From Mycolicibacterium sarraceniae (GTDB taxonomy: Bacteria; Actinomycetota; Actinomycetes; Mycobacteriales; Mycobacteriaceae), in the NCBI RefSeq assembly GCF_010731875.1, contig NZ_AP022595.1:2356001-2420000 (forward strand): DNA of 64,000 nucleotides, given 5' to 3'. The notes under the pieces were generated by a model. It was not told the DNA's origin, did no database searches, and saw only the letters and a list, made by a program, of their open reading frames with translations. How positions within the stretch are numbered: the stretch's first letter is position 1; each line of letters starts with the position of its first letter. Made by a program: the position numbers and the translations under genes. This document shows positions 8,845 through 17,410 of this stretch, piece after piece.

Positions 8845-9660
8845 ATGATTGGTGACATGAAGCGAGAAGTGGGCGCGACGCTCGAGGTTGAGATCACTGC
8901 CCCGACGACACTGGAATTCCAGATCGCTGTCGCACCACATCCGGGTGCCTCGGTCACCGAGGCGTTGTCCTTCGTGTTGAACGGATCGCCGGTCTCGGCT
9001 TTGGAGATCAGCGGCACCCACGGTAACCGCATTCACAAATTCGAAGCTCCGGTCGGCAGCCTGAAGGTCGCCTACGAGGCGACGATCACCGGCCGGACGG
9101 CCCCTGCGCCGGTCACCGAGTACGACATGTCAATGTACCTGCGGCCCAGTCGATACGCCGAAGCGGACAAGTTCTATGGTTTCGCCGCAACGGAATTCGG
9201 CAGCTTCCTCGATTCGGAGACCCTGTTGGAGAAGGTGTCGCTGTGGGTGGCTGGACGGTTGAATTACGTTCCAGGGTCTAGTGATCCGATCGACGGCGCG
9301 GTGGATACCTTGCTGGCTGGTGCTGGAGTGTGCCGCGACTTCGCGCATCTGGTGGTTGCACTCCTGAGGGCCGTCAACGTGCCGGCCCGCGTTGTGTCGG
9401 TGTATGCCCCGGGTCTGTTCCCGATGGACTTCCACGCGGTTGCCGAGGCATTCGTGAGCGGGCAGTGGCGGGTGGTCGACGGAACGCTGCTGGCACCACG
9501 GCAGACGCTGGTGCGCATCGCCACGGGTCGCGACGCGGCCGATATCGCGTTCCTGGATAACCACAAGGGGTCGATCAATTTGCAATGGCTGGAAGTCATG
9601 GCCATCGTCGACGGCGATCTGCCCAGGGACTCCATCCACGATCTGGTATCGATCGGGTAG
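8845..9660 (+). CDS. transglutaminase-like cysteine protease fold protein
   Basis: A 271-residue protein twelve bases after the GH130 gene and presumably in the same operon. An N-terminal beta-rich domain (about 1-105) precedes a transglutaminase-like core with the expected triad: Cys163 in GVCRDFAHL, His197 in MDFHAVAEAF and Asp212 in VVDGT. Such proteins act as peptidases or amide-forming enzymes and are often found in actinobacterial glycan or peptidoglycan-related operons. No signal peptide is visible, so a cytoplasmic role is likely. A second in-frame ATG at 8857 is an alternative start. Confidence 0.8.
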   Translation: MIGDMKREVGATLEVEITAPTTLEFQIAVAPHPGASVTEALSFVLNGSPVSALEISGTHGNRIHKFEAPVGSLKVAYEATITGRTAPAPVTEYDMSMYLRPSRYAEADKFYGFAATEFGSFLDSETLLEKVSLWVAGRLNYVPGSSDPIDGAVDTLLAGAGVCRDFAHLVVALLRAVNVPARVVSVYAPGLFPMDFHAVAEAFVSGQWRVVDGTLLAPRQTLVRIATGRDAADIAFLDNHKGSINLQWLEVMAIVDGDLPRDSIHDLVSIG

Positions 9661-10073
9661 CGAAGCTTAGAGCCGACATCTCCCGCGACATCGACGCCTG
9701 CTCGACGAAACTGGTACGCCGCGGCGGGCGCTCGCAGCCAGGCGATCACTCGGCTCAGGAAGCGTGCCGGCGACAGGGCGCCGGTCCCGATGGCGACCAC
9801 CGCACCCGTACCCAGGCCGTGATCTGGCGTAGTGCGGGAGCGGGCCAGGTGCACGATATCGGCGGCGTCGACGCCGTGGACCTAACCGGTCGGCCCGACG
9901 GTCTGCCGCACAACCAAGGAGCTCGTCGAGCCACCCAAGTGGGGTGGCCGGGCGAATCTTGGCGGGCCGCAGCGTAGAGTGGGGGAGGTCCGTTTCGCTG
10001 GATGTCCGCGGATCGACCACTCTGCTGCGTGAGGAACGCCAATGAAACACATCGCTATCGCAGCGGAATTCTC
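9661..10073. other. gap without a confident gene
   Basis: Between the operon end and the next gene no frame has both a good start and family similarity. A minus-strand stretch at about 9660-9850 (ARFLSRVIAWLRAPAAAYQF) has protein-like composition but overlaps the end of the transglutaminase-like gene and has no clear start. It may be a decayed gene. Confidence 0.3.
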
Positions 10074-10598
10074 GTGAACGGCATGCGCGGCGCGCGCCGC
10101 AGAGCCAGCCCCGTTCGCCTCAGTCTCAAAGAACCCCTGGGTAGCGATATCGACGGTGCGTGGTGGCCCCGCACCGGATCGCTGGCCAGTGAACTACGCG
10201 ACCTCATCGACGTGCTGCACACGCCGCTCGGCGAGATCCTCGACATCGACATCAACTGGTCGGCCACCGCGGCTGCACCAATCCTGGACGCCCACTTCGC
10301 AAATGCGATGCGCGCTATGCGCTGGAACGATAGCCGTCAGCGCATCATGGTCGTCGTCGGCCGAAATGGCTGCGCGCGGCTACTCGTCATTCCGCACACG
10401 ACGACCCAGGCGCTCGGGCGAATGGTGATGCGACGGGCGGCCACCATGCCGCTGGTCGGAGATGACCACGATGTTCCGGAGTATGCGGTGGCCGATCAGG
10501 TGATTCGTGCCGCCCGCGCGCAAAGCGCTTCCTCGCAGGCTCGCACTCTGGACACGCCGGTCGTCGGCGCTTCCGCCGCCGACATTTCCAAAGCCTAA
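10074..10598 (+). CDS. DUF5994 family protein
   Basis: The conserved segment begins with SPVRLSLKEPLGSDIDGAWW and continues with DVLHTPLGEILDIDINWSA and RIMVVVGRNGCARLLVIPH, the pattern of the mycobacterial DUF5994 family, whose function is unknown. I chose GTG 10074, which has the purine-rich AGCGGA eight to ten bases upstream; ATG 10083 is almost as good, and the earliest ATG at 10002 would add unrelated residues. A strong hairpin immediately downstream ends the gene. Confidence 0.65.
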   Translation: MNGMRGARRRASPVRLSLKEPLGSDIDGAWWPRTGSLASELRDLIDVLHTPLGEILDIDINWSATAAAPILDAHFANAMRAMRWNDSRQRIMVVVGRNGCARLLVIPHTTTQALGRMVMRRAATMPLVGDDHDVPEYAVADQVIRAARAQSASSQARTLDTPVVGASAADISKA

Positions 10599-10610
10599 CC
10601 AAAAACTAGA

Positions 10611-10637
10611 GGCTGGTACGGCATTGCCGTACCAGCC
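10611..10637. terminator. bidirectional hairpin terminator
   Basis: A perfect 13-bp stem (GGCTGGTACGGCA with its complement, one-base spacer) lies between the convergent DUF5994 and cspA genes and is extended by imperfect pairing on both sides. Position and symmetry fit a terminator serving both genes. Confidence 0.75.
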
Positions 10638-10661
10638 CCTAGTGGTGGTATTGGGGTTCGA

Positions 10662-10865
10662 TCAGACCGCGGAGACTTGAGTCGCCTGGGGACCCTTGGG
10701 TCCCTGTCCTACCTCGAACTGGACACGCTGGTTCTCCTCGAGCGACTTGAAGCCGCTGCCCTGGATTTCCGAGTAGTGAACGAACAGATCCTGATCGCCA
10801 CTGTCGGGAGCGATGAAGCCGAAGCCCTTTTCGCCGTTGAACCATTTCACAGTTCCCTGTGCCAT
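10662..10865 (-). CDS. cspA: cold shock protein CspA
   Basis: A 67-residue single cold-shock domain. The RNA-binding motifs KGFGFI (RNP1) and DLFVHY (RNP2) are intact, and the start [18 protein letters not shown] is typical of the actinobacterial protein. It binds single-stranded RNA/DNA and melts mRNA secondary structure. The DEAD-box RNA helicase gene lies just upstream on the same strand; both act on RNA structure, so shared cold or stress expression is plausible. Confidence 0.95.
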   Translation of the reverse strand: MAQGTVKWFNGEKGFGFIAPDSGDQDLFVHYSEIQGSGFKSLEENQRVQFEVGQGPKGPQATQVSAV

Positions 10866-10941
10866 CTGTCTTTCTTCTTTCTTCAGTTAGATGCCCGAAG
10901 ACATCCAATGCTTCGTTCCGGCGGGATCGCCGGGACGAAAT

Positions 10942-12363
10942 CTATTTCGCGCCGACCGACGAACTCGGACGACGGGAGCGACGACGGCCGGGCTGGCCAC
11001 CGCCGGGTTGGCTGGTGCCGCGCTGACCACTGCCGTGCTGGCCACCGCTGCGTTGACCGCCGGCGTTGCGCTGAGTACCGCCGTGCTGGGTACCGCTGCG
11101 CTGGCCACCGGTTGATTGTCCCTCACGGCGCGGGCGGCCCTGAGCCGGGGACCGGCGTGCGGGCGCGGCAGCCGGAACGGCGGCCGGCTGCTGGTACGGT
11201 GCGACCTCACCGACAAGTGCCTGAACCTCGGCGGAATTCGCCGAAACCTGTTGGGGGGCAACGTTTATGCCAGCTTTGCGCAGCAACGCCTGAGTGTCGC
11301 GGCGCTGCTCGGGCAAGACCACGGTCACCACGTCGCCGGCCCGTCCCGCTCGCGCGGTACGGCCCGAGCGGTGCAGGTAAGCCTTGTGCTCGGCGGGCGG
11401 GTCGATGTGCACCACCAGCTCGACATCGTCGACGTGAACACCGCGCGCGGCGATGTCGGTGGCGACCAGCACTCGCGCCTTGCCAGCGGAGAACGCCGCC
11501 AGGTTGCGATCGCGTGCCGGCTGAGAAAGATTGCCGTGCAGGTCAACTGACGGAATTCCCGCCTCAGTCAACTGCTTGGCCAACTTACGGGCGTGATGCT
11601 TAGTACGCAGGAACAGGATTCGCCGACCGGTGCCGGAGGCAAGCGTGTGCACCAGTTGCTTCTTGGCGTCGGCGCCGGCCACGTGGAACACGTGATGGGT
11701 CATCGCATCCACCGGCGACTGATCGGAGTCGACAGCGTGGGACACCTCGTTGCGCAGGAACCGGGTGACCAGCTTGTCGACGCCGTTGTCCAGGGTCGCC
11801 GAGAACAGCAGTCGCTGCCCGCCGGCGGGGGTGGCCGCCAAAATCCGCGTCACGCCGGGCAGGAAGCCCAGGTCGGCCATGTGATCGGCCTCGTCGATCA
11901 CGGTGATCTCGACGGCGTCGAGCGTGATCAGGCGCTGGCGCATCAGGTCTTCGAGACGTCCCGGGCAGGCGACGACGATATCGACGCCGGCCTTGAGTGC
12001 GTTGACCTGCTTGTTCTGCGGCACACCACCGAAGATGGTGGTGACCCGCAGGCCGGAGGCCTCAGCCAGCGGCTGCAGAGCCGCGGTGATCTGGGTGGCC
12101 AGCTCGCGAGTGGGTGCCAGCACCAGGCCGGAGGGTCGTGAGGCACGCCGGGTGGCACCGCCAAGCCGGCTGACCAGCGGAATCGAGAACGCCAGCGTCT
12201 TGCCGCTGCCGGTCTTGCCACGGCCGAGCACGTCGCGGCCGGCCAGGGTGTCCGGCAGGGTCGAGACCTGGATCGGGAAGGGATGGGTTATTCCGTTGTC
12301 GGACAGGGCGCGCACCAGAGGTGCGGGCACGCCGAGGTCGGCGAACGTTGAATCGGTTGTCAT
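10942..12363 (-). CDS. DEAD-box ATP-dependent RNA helicase (RhlE-like)
   Basis: A 473-residue helicase with the full motif set: Q motif near THPFPIQ, Walker A GKTGSGKT, PTRELA, DEAD in VIDEADHM, SAT, ARGVHVDDV and HRSGRTARAG. From about residue 385 it carries a low-complexity basic tail rich in Gly, Gln and Arg (GGQRSG-type repeats), typical of RNA-binding extensions in mycobacterial RhlE-like proteins. It unwinds structured RNA in mRNA decay or ribosome assembly. About 230 bases without a gene lie upstream and may be a long 5' leader, as is common for cold-induced helicase genes. Confidence 0.9.
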   Translation of the reverse strand: MTTDSTFADLGVPAPLVRALSDNGITHPFPIQVSTLPDTLAGRDVLGRGKTGSGKTLAFSIPLVSRLGGATRRASRPSGLVLAPTRELATQITAALQPLAEASGLRVTTIFGGVPQNKQVNALKAGVDIVVACPGRLEDLMRQRLITLDAVEITVIDEADHMADLGFLPGVTRILAATPAGGQRLLFSATLDNGVDKLVTRFLRNEVSHAVDSDQSPVDAMTHHVFHVAGADAKKQLVHTLASGTGRRILFLRTKHHARKLAKQLTEAGIPSVDLHGNLSQPARDRNLAAFSAGKARVLVATDIAARGVHVDDVELVVHIDPPAEHKAYLHRSGRTARAGRAGDVVTVVLPEQRRDTQALLRKAGINVAPQQVSANSAEVQALVGEVAPYQQPAAVPAAAPARRSPAQGRPRREGQSTGGQRSGTQHGGTQRNAGGQRSGGQHGSGQRGTSQPGGGQPGRRRSRRPSSSVGAK

Positions 12364-12591
12364 GGTGCCTTTCGGGCATCGAAAGTGTGGCGAGATTGCC
12401 GGAGGGCAAAATCGATCGCCGCGAGACTGTGTGCTTGGGGCACTGAATCAGCTGAACTCGGTTCCCGGAATTCCGGAAATGCCGGTGAAGTGAAAGTGGT
12501 CCACGACGTATTGGCGTCTGTGTTCTGAAGCCAACATTGCGAACAGCATAGCAGTACGAGCGTCCCTCAGCCTCACGTCTACCGTGGTGAT

Positions 12592-13143
12592 GTGGCCGAC
12601 ACTGATCGCGTCCGCTGGGACCAGAAGTATGCGGGCCGGGTCGGCGGCACTCCTGGCCTCCCCGCAGTGTTCGCCCGGTACGGGGATGTGGTCCCGACGA
12701 GCGGGCACGCGCTGGATCTGGCGTGCGGGTCGGGTTCAGCCGCAGTTTGGCTGGCCGAGCGAGGGTTGAGCGTATCGGGTGTCGACGTATCGGCGGTGGC
12801 GATTCAACAGGCGCATCAGCTGGCGCACCGCCGTGGTGTTCGCGATCGATGCCGTTTCTCGATTGCCGATCTCGATGACGGATTACCGCCCGGGCCACCG
12901 CTGGAGATGATCCTGTGCCATCGGTTCCGCGACCCCCGGCTGTACCAGCAGATCGTGGACCGGCTCAAGCCCGGCGGCTTGCTGGCGATCAGCGTGCTCA
13001 GCGAAGTCGGCGCGCAGCCAGGGTTTTTCCGCGCCCCGGCGGGGGAACTCGACGTCGCCTTCGCAGATCTGCAGGCGCTCGCTGCGGGTGAAGGTGACGG
13101 CCAGGCGTGGCTGCTGGCTCGGGTGAAAGGAGAACGGCCGTGA
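12592..13143 (+). CDS. class I SAM-dependent methyltransferase
   Basis: A 183-residue protein with the SAM-binding motif I (LDLACGSGSAAVWLA, residues about 43-57), motif II acidic position (VSGVDVSAVAI) and post-motif loop LKPGGLLAIS. It is short but spans the whole Rossmann fold. The substrate is unknown. The gene is divergent from the helicase and its stop overlaps the beginning of the frameshifted gene downstream. Confidence 0.8.
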   Translation: MADTDRVRWDQKYAGRVGGTPGLPAVFARYGDVVPTSGHALDLACGSGSAAVWLAERGLSVSGVDVSAVAIQQAHQLAHRRGVRDRCRFSIADLDDGLPPGPPLEMILCHRFRDPRLYQQIVDRLKPGGLLAISVLSEVGAQPGFFRAPAGELDVAFADLQALAAGEGDGQAWLLARVKGERP

Positions 13144-13708
13144 CCGAGCCGTCCGGACAGACCTGCTGGTCGAGGTAGCCGGACCGGTGTGCGAGGTGCG
13201 CCCGGCCGGCGGGGAAGTGGTGGCTGTGGCTAAACCTGTCGACGACCCCATTGACGTCGTGCCGCCCGTGCTGGACATCCCTGCCGACGCAGCCGATGCA
13301 CTGGCCGACGCTAACCATCTGTTCCGCAGCTGCTTCACCTGCGGTCCGGATCGCGAGCCCGGTGACGGGCTGCGGATCTTCGTGAAACGCCCTCCCGGAC
13401 AGTCGGTTTTGGCTGACCGGTGGATCGCCGACGCATCACTGGCCGACGATGACGGCGCCGTGCGGCCCGAGATCGGGTGGGCGGCGCTGGATTGTCCGGG
13501 CCGGTGGGCCGCTTCAACCGCATCCCGGGCGGCGTCGCGGTCCTGGGTCAGATGACCGCCCGCGTCGACCGGGTGCCGCGGTTGGGTGAGCAGTGCATGG
13601 CGGTGGCGACCTCGGATTGGCGTGACGGCCGCAAGATCGGCGCTCTACACCGCGGTCGGGGAACTTCGGGCGGTCGCCCGTGCAATCTGGATTGACGTCA
13701 CTGCCTAA
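13142..13708 (+). pseudogene. frameshifted hotdog/thioesterase-like conserved gene
   Basis: Three consecutive pieces of one mycobacterial protein are visible. The first frame gives VRPAGGEVVAVAKPVDDP and LFRSCFTCGPDREPGDGLRI up to AALDCPG near 13500. A second frame carries GGVAVLGQMTARVDRVPRLG up to about 13640. The first frame then returns with ALYTAVGELRAVARAIWIDV and a stop at 13706. Two compensating indels therefore break a protein that resembles hotdog-fold acyl-CoA thioesterase-like proteins of actinobacteria. No start codon is obvious at the 5' end either. Confidence 0.65.
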
Positions 13709-14556
13709 CGCAGCTTGACCATCCGCGTTGTCGAGCTCTCATCGAGTTCTACGACATCGGTGCGCGAGCGCAGGAAGTCGCTGAACGACTTGAAACCCAA
13801 CGATTTCTCCGAGAACGACGGGTCCATCCGCTTCATCTGCGCCTTAACCGCCGAGTTGTGCAGCCAGTCCGCGTCGTCCTTCTCCAGGCCGATCTGCAGT
13901 GCCCGCTCCAGCAGCGCAGTGGCGGCGGTCTGGGGGTCGGGCGGCTCGGCGTCCTTGGACTTCGCACGCTTGGTCCGGGTGGCCGGCTCCTCGGCCGCGG
14001 CCGGTTCGAAGACCGGAACGCCCGGCAGGGAGTCGTAGATGACGAAATCGTCGCAGGCCGCCGCCAGTGACCGGCTCGATGACCCAGCCACCCCGATGCC
14101 GACCACATAGCGGCCCAACCGCTTGCAGCGCTGCGCGAGAGGGATGTAGTCGGAGTCGCCGGCCACGATGACGACGTGGGTGAGATCGGGCAGCCGGAAC
14201 ATGTCCTCGACGGCGTCGACCGCCAGCCGGATATCGGCGGCGTTTTTGCCGTACGCCGCCGCCGGGAACAGCTGCACCAGGTCGACGGCCCGCCCCACCA
14301 GTTGCTCGCGGTATTCAGCGTTCACATCAGCCGACCAGTCGGCGTACGCCCGGGTGAGCACCACGGTGCCGAATGACGACGCGAAGTCCAGGATCGCGCC
14401 GACGTCGACACGCGCGCGGGTCAGCTTCGCGGACTCCAGCCCCTTGGCCTTATCACGCTGAAAAGAGTTGCGGCCGTTGACCTGGTCGTAACGCGAGATG
14501 ACGATGTTGTCGAAGTCGAGATACACCGCGACACGGGAAGCACCGGGTTCGGTCAT
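13705..14556 (-). CDS. NYN-domain ribonuclease-like protein with C-terminal LOTUS/OST-HTH domain
   Basis: A 283-residue protein. Residues 8-170 form a PIN-like NYN domain with the acidic residues of the active site: YLDFDNIV near 14 and VIVAGDSDYIPL near 130. A charged linker (EEPATRTKRAKSKDAEPP) leads to a C-terminal helix-turn-helix of the OST-HTH/LOTUS type with the conserved KRMDPSFSEKSLGFKSFSDF. This pairing is typical of RNA-processing nucleases of unknown target. It converges on the preceding pseudogene with a few bases of overlap. Confidence 0.85.
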   Translation of the reverse strand: MTEPGASRVAVYLDFDNIVISRYDQVNGRNSFQRDKAKGLESAKLTRARVDVGAILDFASSFGTVVLTRAYADWSADVNAEYREQLVGRAVDLVQLFPAAAYGKNAADIRLAVDAVEDMFRLPDLTHVVIVAGDSDYIPLAQRCKRLGRYVVGIGVAGSSSRSLAAACDDFVIYDSLPGVPVFEPAAAEEPATRTKRAKSKDAEPPDPQTAATALLERALQIGLEKDDADWLHNSAVKAQMKRMDPSFSEKSLGFKSFSDFLRSRTDVVELDESSTTRMVKLR

Positions 14557-14699
14557 GTGCTCCAGTCTTGTCCATCTTGTGACGCGGCACGCGCCTTTGC
14601 CCGAACGCGGCGCTGCGCCCGTGCGTCTATGCTTGACGTGCCGATTGATCGTCGGTATCCCGGCAACAGTGGCCGACCTCGTAATTCATGGAGTAACCG

Positions 14700-15956
14700 T
14701 TGAGCTTTAGTCCTCGTGCCCGTGGAGCATGCCTCGGCATCGTCCTGGCGGTGCTGGCTGTGCTCGGCGGGGTCGTCATCTCGGAGGCTCCGCGCTGCCC
14801 ACAGAACTGCCGCACCGAGGCCGCCGCCCGTGACCCGCAACCGGCGCCGTCGAAAGACCCGGCCGCGGTCACGCTGACGCCCGCCGACGGTGCTACCGAC
14901 GTCGACCCGCTGGGCGGGATCACCGTCGTCGCCACGAGCGGCCTGCTGACCCACGTCGAGATGGTCAACGATGCCGGCAAGCCTGTGCCCGGCGTCGTGA
15001 CCCCCGACTTCAAGACCTGGAAGCCGACCGTCCCCCTGGGATATGGGCGCAGCTACACGCTGCGCGTCGATGCCCGCGGCCCCGGCGGCGTCCCGTCGAC
15101 GATGTCATCGACCTTCCAGACCCTGGTGCCCAGCGATCAGACGCAGGTGTCGTTTACCACGCCGGGCTGGCAGCCGATCGACGGCGGCCGGTTCGGGATC
15201 GGTGCCGTCGTCGTCGCGCACTTCGGCGAGCCCATTAGCGACCGGGCCACCGCTGAGCGGCATCTGTCGGTCACCACCAATCCGCCGGTGCGGGGATCGT
15301 GGTATTGGATGGATGACCAGACCGCGCACTGGCGGCCGGAAAAGTATTACGCCCCAGGTACTTCGGTGACCGTGCGGGCCAATGTCTACGGCGTTCCCTT
15401 GGGTGGGGGGCTCTACGGCGAGGAGGATTCGACGGCGACATTCACCGTCGGGGACGCGCATGTGTCCGTCGCCGACGACGTCACCAAGCAGGTCAGCGTC
15501 TTCGATAACGGCAAGCTGGTGCGCACCATGCCGACGTCGATGGGCCGGGGTGGTTCGGAGACGATCGGCGACCAGACGCTGACCTTCTGGACGCCCCCAG
15601 GCGTCTACACCGTGATGGACAAGGCCAATCCGGTGATCATGGATTCGTCCACCTATGGCCTGCCGATCAACTCGCGGCTCGGTTATCGCGAGACCATCCC
15701 GTACGCCACCCGCATCAGCCCCGATGGCATCTACCTGCATCAGCTGAACGCGACGGTGTGGGCGCAGGGCAACACTGACACCTCACATGGTTGCCTGAAT
15801 CTCAGCAGCGATAACGCGGCGTGGTTCTACGACTTCTCGGCACCCGGGGACGTCGTCGAGGTCCAGAACACCGGCGGCCCACCACTGAAGCTGACTGAGA
15901 ACGGCGACTGGACATTGCCGTGGGCCGAGTGGCTCAAAGGCAGTGCGCTGCACTGA
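14700..15956 (+). CDS. L,D-transpeptidase (first of a tandem pair)
   Basis: A 418-residue exported enzyme that makes 3-3 cross-links in peptidoglycan. A membrane anchor or signal (about residues 9-29) is followed by a CPQNC motif, two immunoglobulin-like domains (about 55-260) and the YkuD catalytic domain. The catalytic signature is THSHGCLN-like: TSHGCLN with Cys365 and the upstream histidine in IYLHQLNA. The start is TTG 14700; there is no ATG nearby that keeps the signal. It is related to the five Ldt enzymes of M. tuberculosis. The second copy follows 177 bases downstream on the same strand. Confidence 0.9.
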   Translation: MSFSPRARGACLGIVLAVLAVLGGVVISEAPRCPQNCRTEAAARDPQPAPSKDPAAVTLTPADGATDVDPLGGITVVATSGLLTHVEMVNDAGKPVPGVVTPDFKTWKPTVPLGYGRSYTLRVDARGPGGVPSTMSSTFQTLVPSDQTQVSFTTPGWQPIDGGRFGIGAVVVAHFGEPISDRATAERHLSVTTNPPVRGSWYWMDDQTAHWRPEKYYAPGTSVTVRANVYGVPLGGGLYGEEDSTATFTVGDAHVSVADDVTKQVSVFDNGKLVRTMPTSMGRGGSETIGDQTLTFWTPPGVYTVMDKANPVIMDSSTYGLPINSRLGYRETIPYATRISPDGIYLHQLNATVWAQGNTDTSHGCLNLSSDNAAWFYDFSAPGDVVEVQNTGGPPLKLTENGDWTLPWAEWLKGSALH

Positions 15957-16133
15957 GATTTCGTCGCGAATGTCGTCGGGAAAGTTGATTTCCGCTAATG
16001 ATCGGGTATTTGCTGCAGGTGTCGGCCGCGTCGGCTTTTCTCGACTGACACGACGGCGGGGTGGCCGTCTACGATCTCAGGCGTCAATGGTGACATCGGC
16101 AGCTCATCGTCGACCAATTGTGGAGTGATTTAG

Positions 16134-17402
16134 GTGGTCTTTTCCCGTCGTGCGCGCACGGCCTGCCTGGTGGTGGGGGTGTTGCTCCTTGGTGTACTGG
16201 GCAGTGACGTCGCCGGCCTGCCGGGCTGCCGCGACGGGTGTAAAACCGCCACCGCCGCCGCGCAGGTGCAGTTGCCCCCGGCTCCGCCGCGGCCGCCACT
16301 GCTGGGTATCACCCCGGCCAACGGCTCGGCCGATCTGACCCCGTTGAGTCGGGTGTCGGCTCAGGTGGTCGGTGGCAGCTTGACGAACGTCTCGTTGGTC
16401 GACGACTACGGCAACACGTTGGCTGGGGCACTGTCGCCGGACGGGACATCGTGGCAGCCGGCCGCTCCGCTCAAATACGGCCGCACCTACACCATGCGGG
16501 TAGCCAGCCTGGGCACCAGCGGGGTGCCGCTGGCGCGGGCCGCGACATTCACCACCGCTTCGCCCGATAATCTCACCCAGGTCTACCTCGAGACGCCCGG
16601 CGGTCTGCCGATCCACGAGGAGATGCGCTATGGCATCGGCACGATCATTGCGGCGCGCTTCGATGAGCGGATCACGGACAAGGCGGCCGCCGAACGCAAC
16701 CTGGTAGTCACCACCAACCCGCCGGTGCAGGGCTCGTGGTACTGGGTGGATGACAAGACGGCGCACTGGCGGCCGGCGAAGTACTACGCACCGGGTACGA
16801 CGGTTTCGGTGTCCGCCAACATCTTTGGGCAGCGGCTAGGTGACGGGCTCTACGGCGACGAAAATGCCAAAGCCAGTTTCACCATCGGCGATGCGCACGT
16901 CTCCATCGCCGATGACACCACCAAGACGGTCAGCGTGTTCGCCAATGGCAAGCTCGTTCGGGCCATGCCCACGTCAATGGGCAAGGGCGGCTACGAAACC
17001 ATTGCCGGACGGGACCTTTCGTTCTGGACCCCGCCGGGCGTCTACACCGTGATCGACAAGGCCGAATCGGTGACGATGGATTCGTCGACCTACGGGCTGC
17101 CGGTGGACTCCTCGATGGGCTACAAGCTGAAGATTCCGTATGCCACCCGGATCAGCACCGACGGTATCTATCTGCATCAGCTCAATGACACGCGGTGGGC
17201 TCAGGGCAACACCAACGTCTCGCACGGCTGCCTGAACCTCAACAGCGACAACGCCGCGTGGTTCTACAACTTCTCCCAGCCCGGTGACGTCGTGGAGGTC
17301 AAGAACACCGGCGGTCCCGGACTGAAGATCTGGCAGAACGGCGACTGGACCCTGCCGTGGGGCGAATGGCTGAAGGGCAGCGCACTCACCCCCAAGCCGT
17401 AA
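16134..17402 (+). CDS. L,D-transpeptidase (second of a tandem pair)
   Basis: A 422-residue paralogue of the preceding enzyme with the same order of parts: N-terminal membrane segment (7-27), a GCRDGC motif, two Ig-like domains and a YkuD domain with VSHGCLN, catalytic Cys366 and IYLHQLND. Start GTG 16134. The two proteins are similar over their whole length, so this is a tandem duplication, but they differ in many positions and are not recent copies. Both keep the catalytic residues. They act in the periplasmic space on tetrapeptide stems and are the carbapenem-sensitive class. Confidence 0.9.
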   Translation: MVFSRRARTACLVVGVLLLGVLGSDVAGLPGCRDGCKTATAAAQVQLPPAPPRPPLLGITPANGSADLTPLSRVSAQVVGGSLTNVSLVDDYGNTLAGALSPDGTSWQPAAPLKYGRTYTMRVASLGTSGVPLARAATFTTASPDNLTQVYLETPGGLPIHEEMRYGIGTIIAARFDERITDKAAAERNLVVTTNPPVQGSWYWVDDKTAHWRPAKYYAPGTTVSVSANIFGQRLGDGLYGDENAKASFTIGDAHVSIADDTTKTVSVFANGKLVRAMPTSMGKGGYETIAGRDLSFWTPPGVYTVIDKAESVTMDSSTYGLPVDSSMGYKLKIPYATRISTDGIYLHQLNDTRWAQGNTNVSHGCLNLNSDNAAWFYNFSQPGDVVEVKNTGGPGLKIWQNGDWTLPWGEWLKGSALTPKP

Positions 17403-17410
17403 GGCCGACG

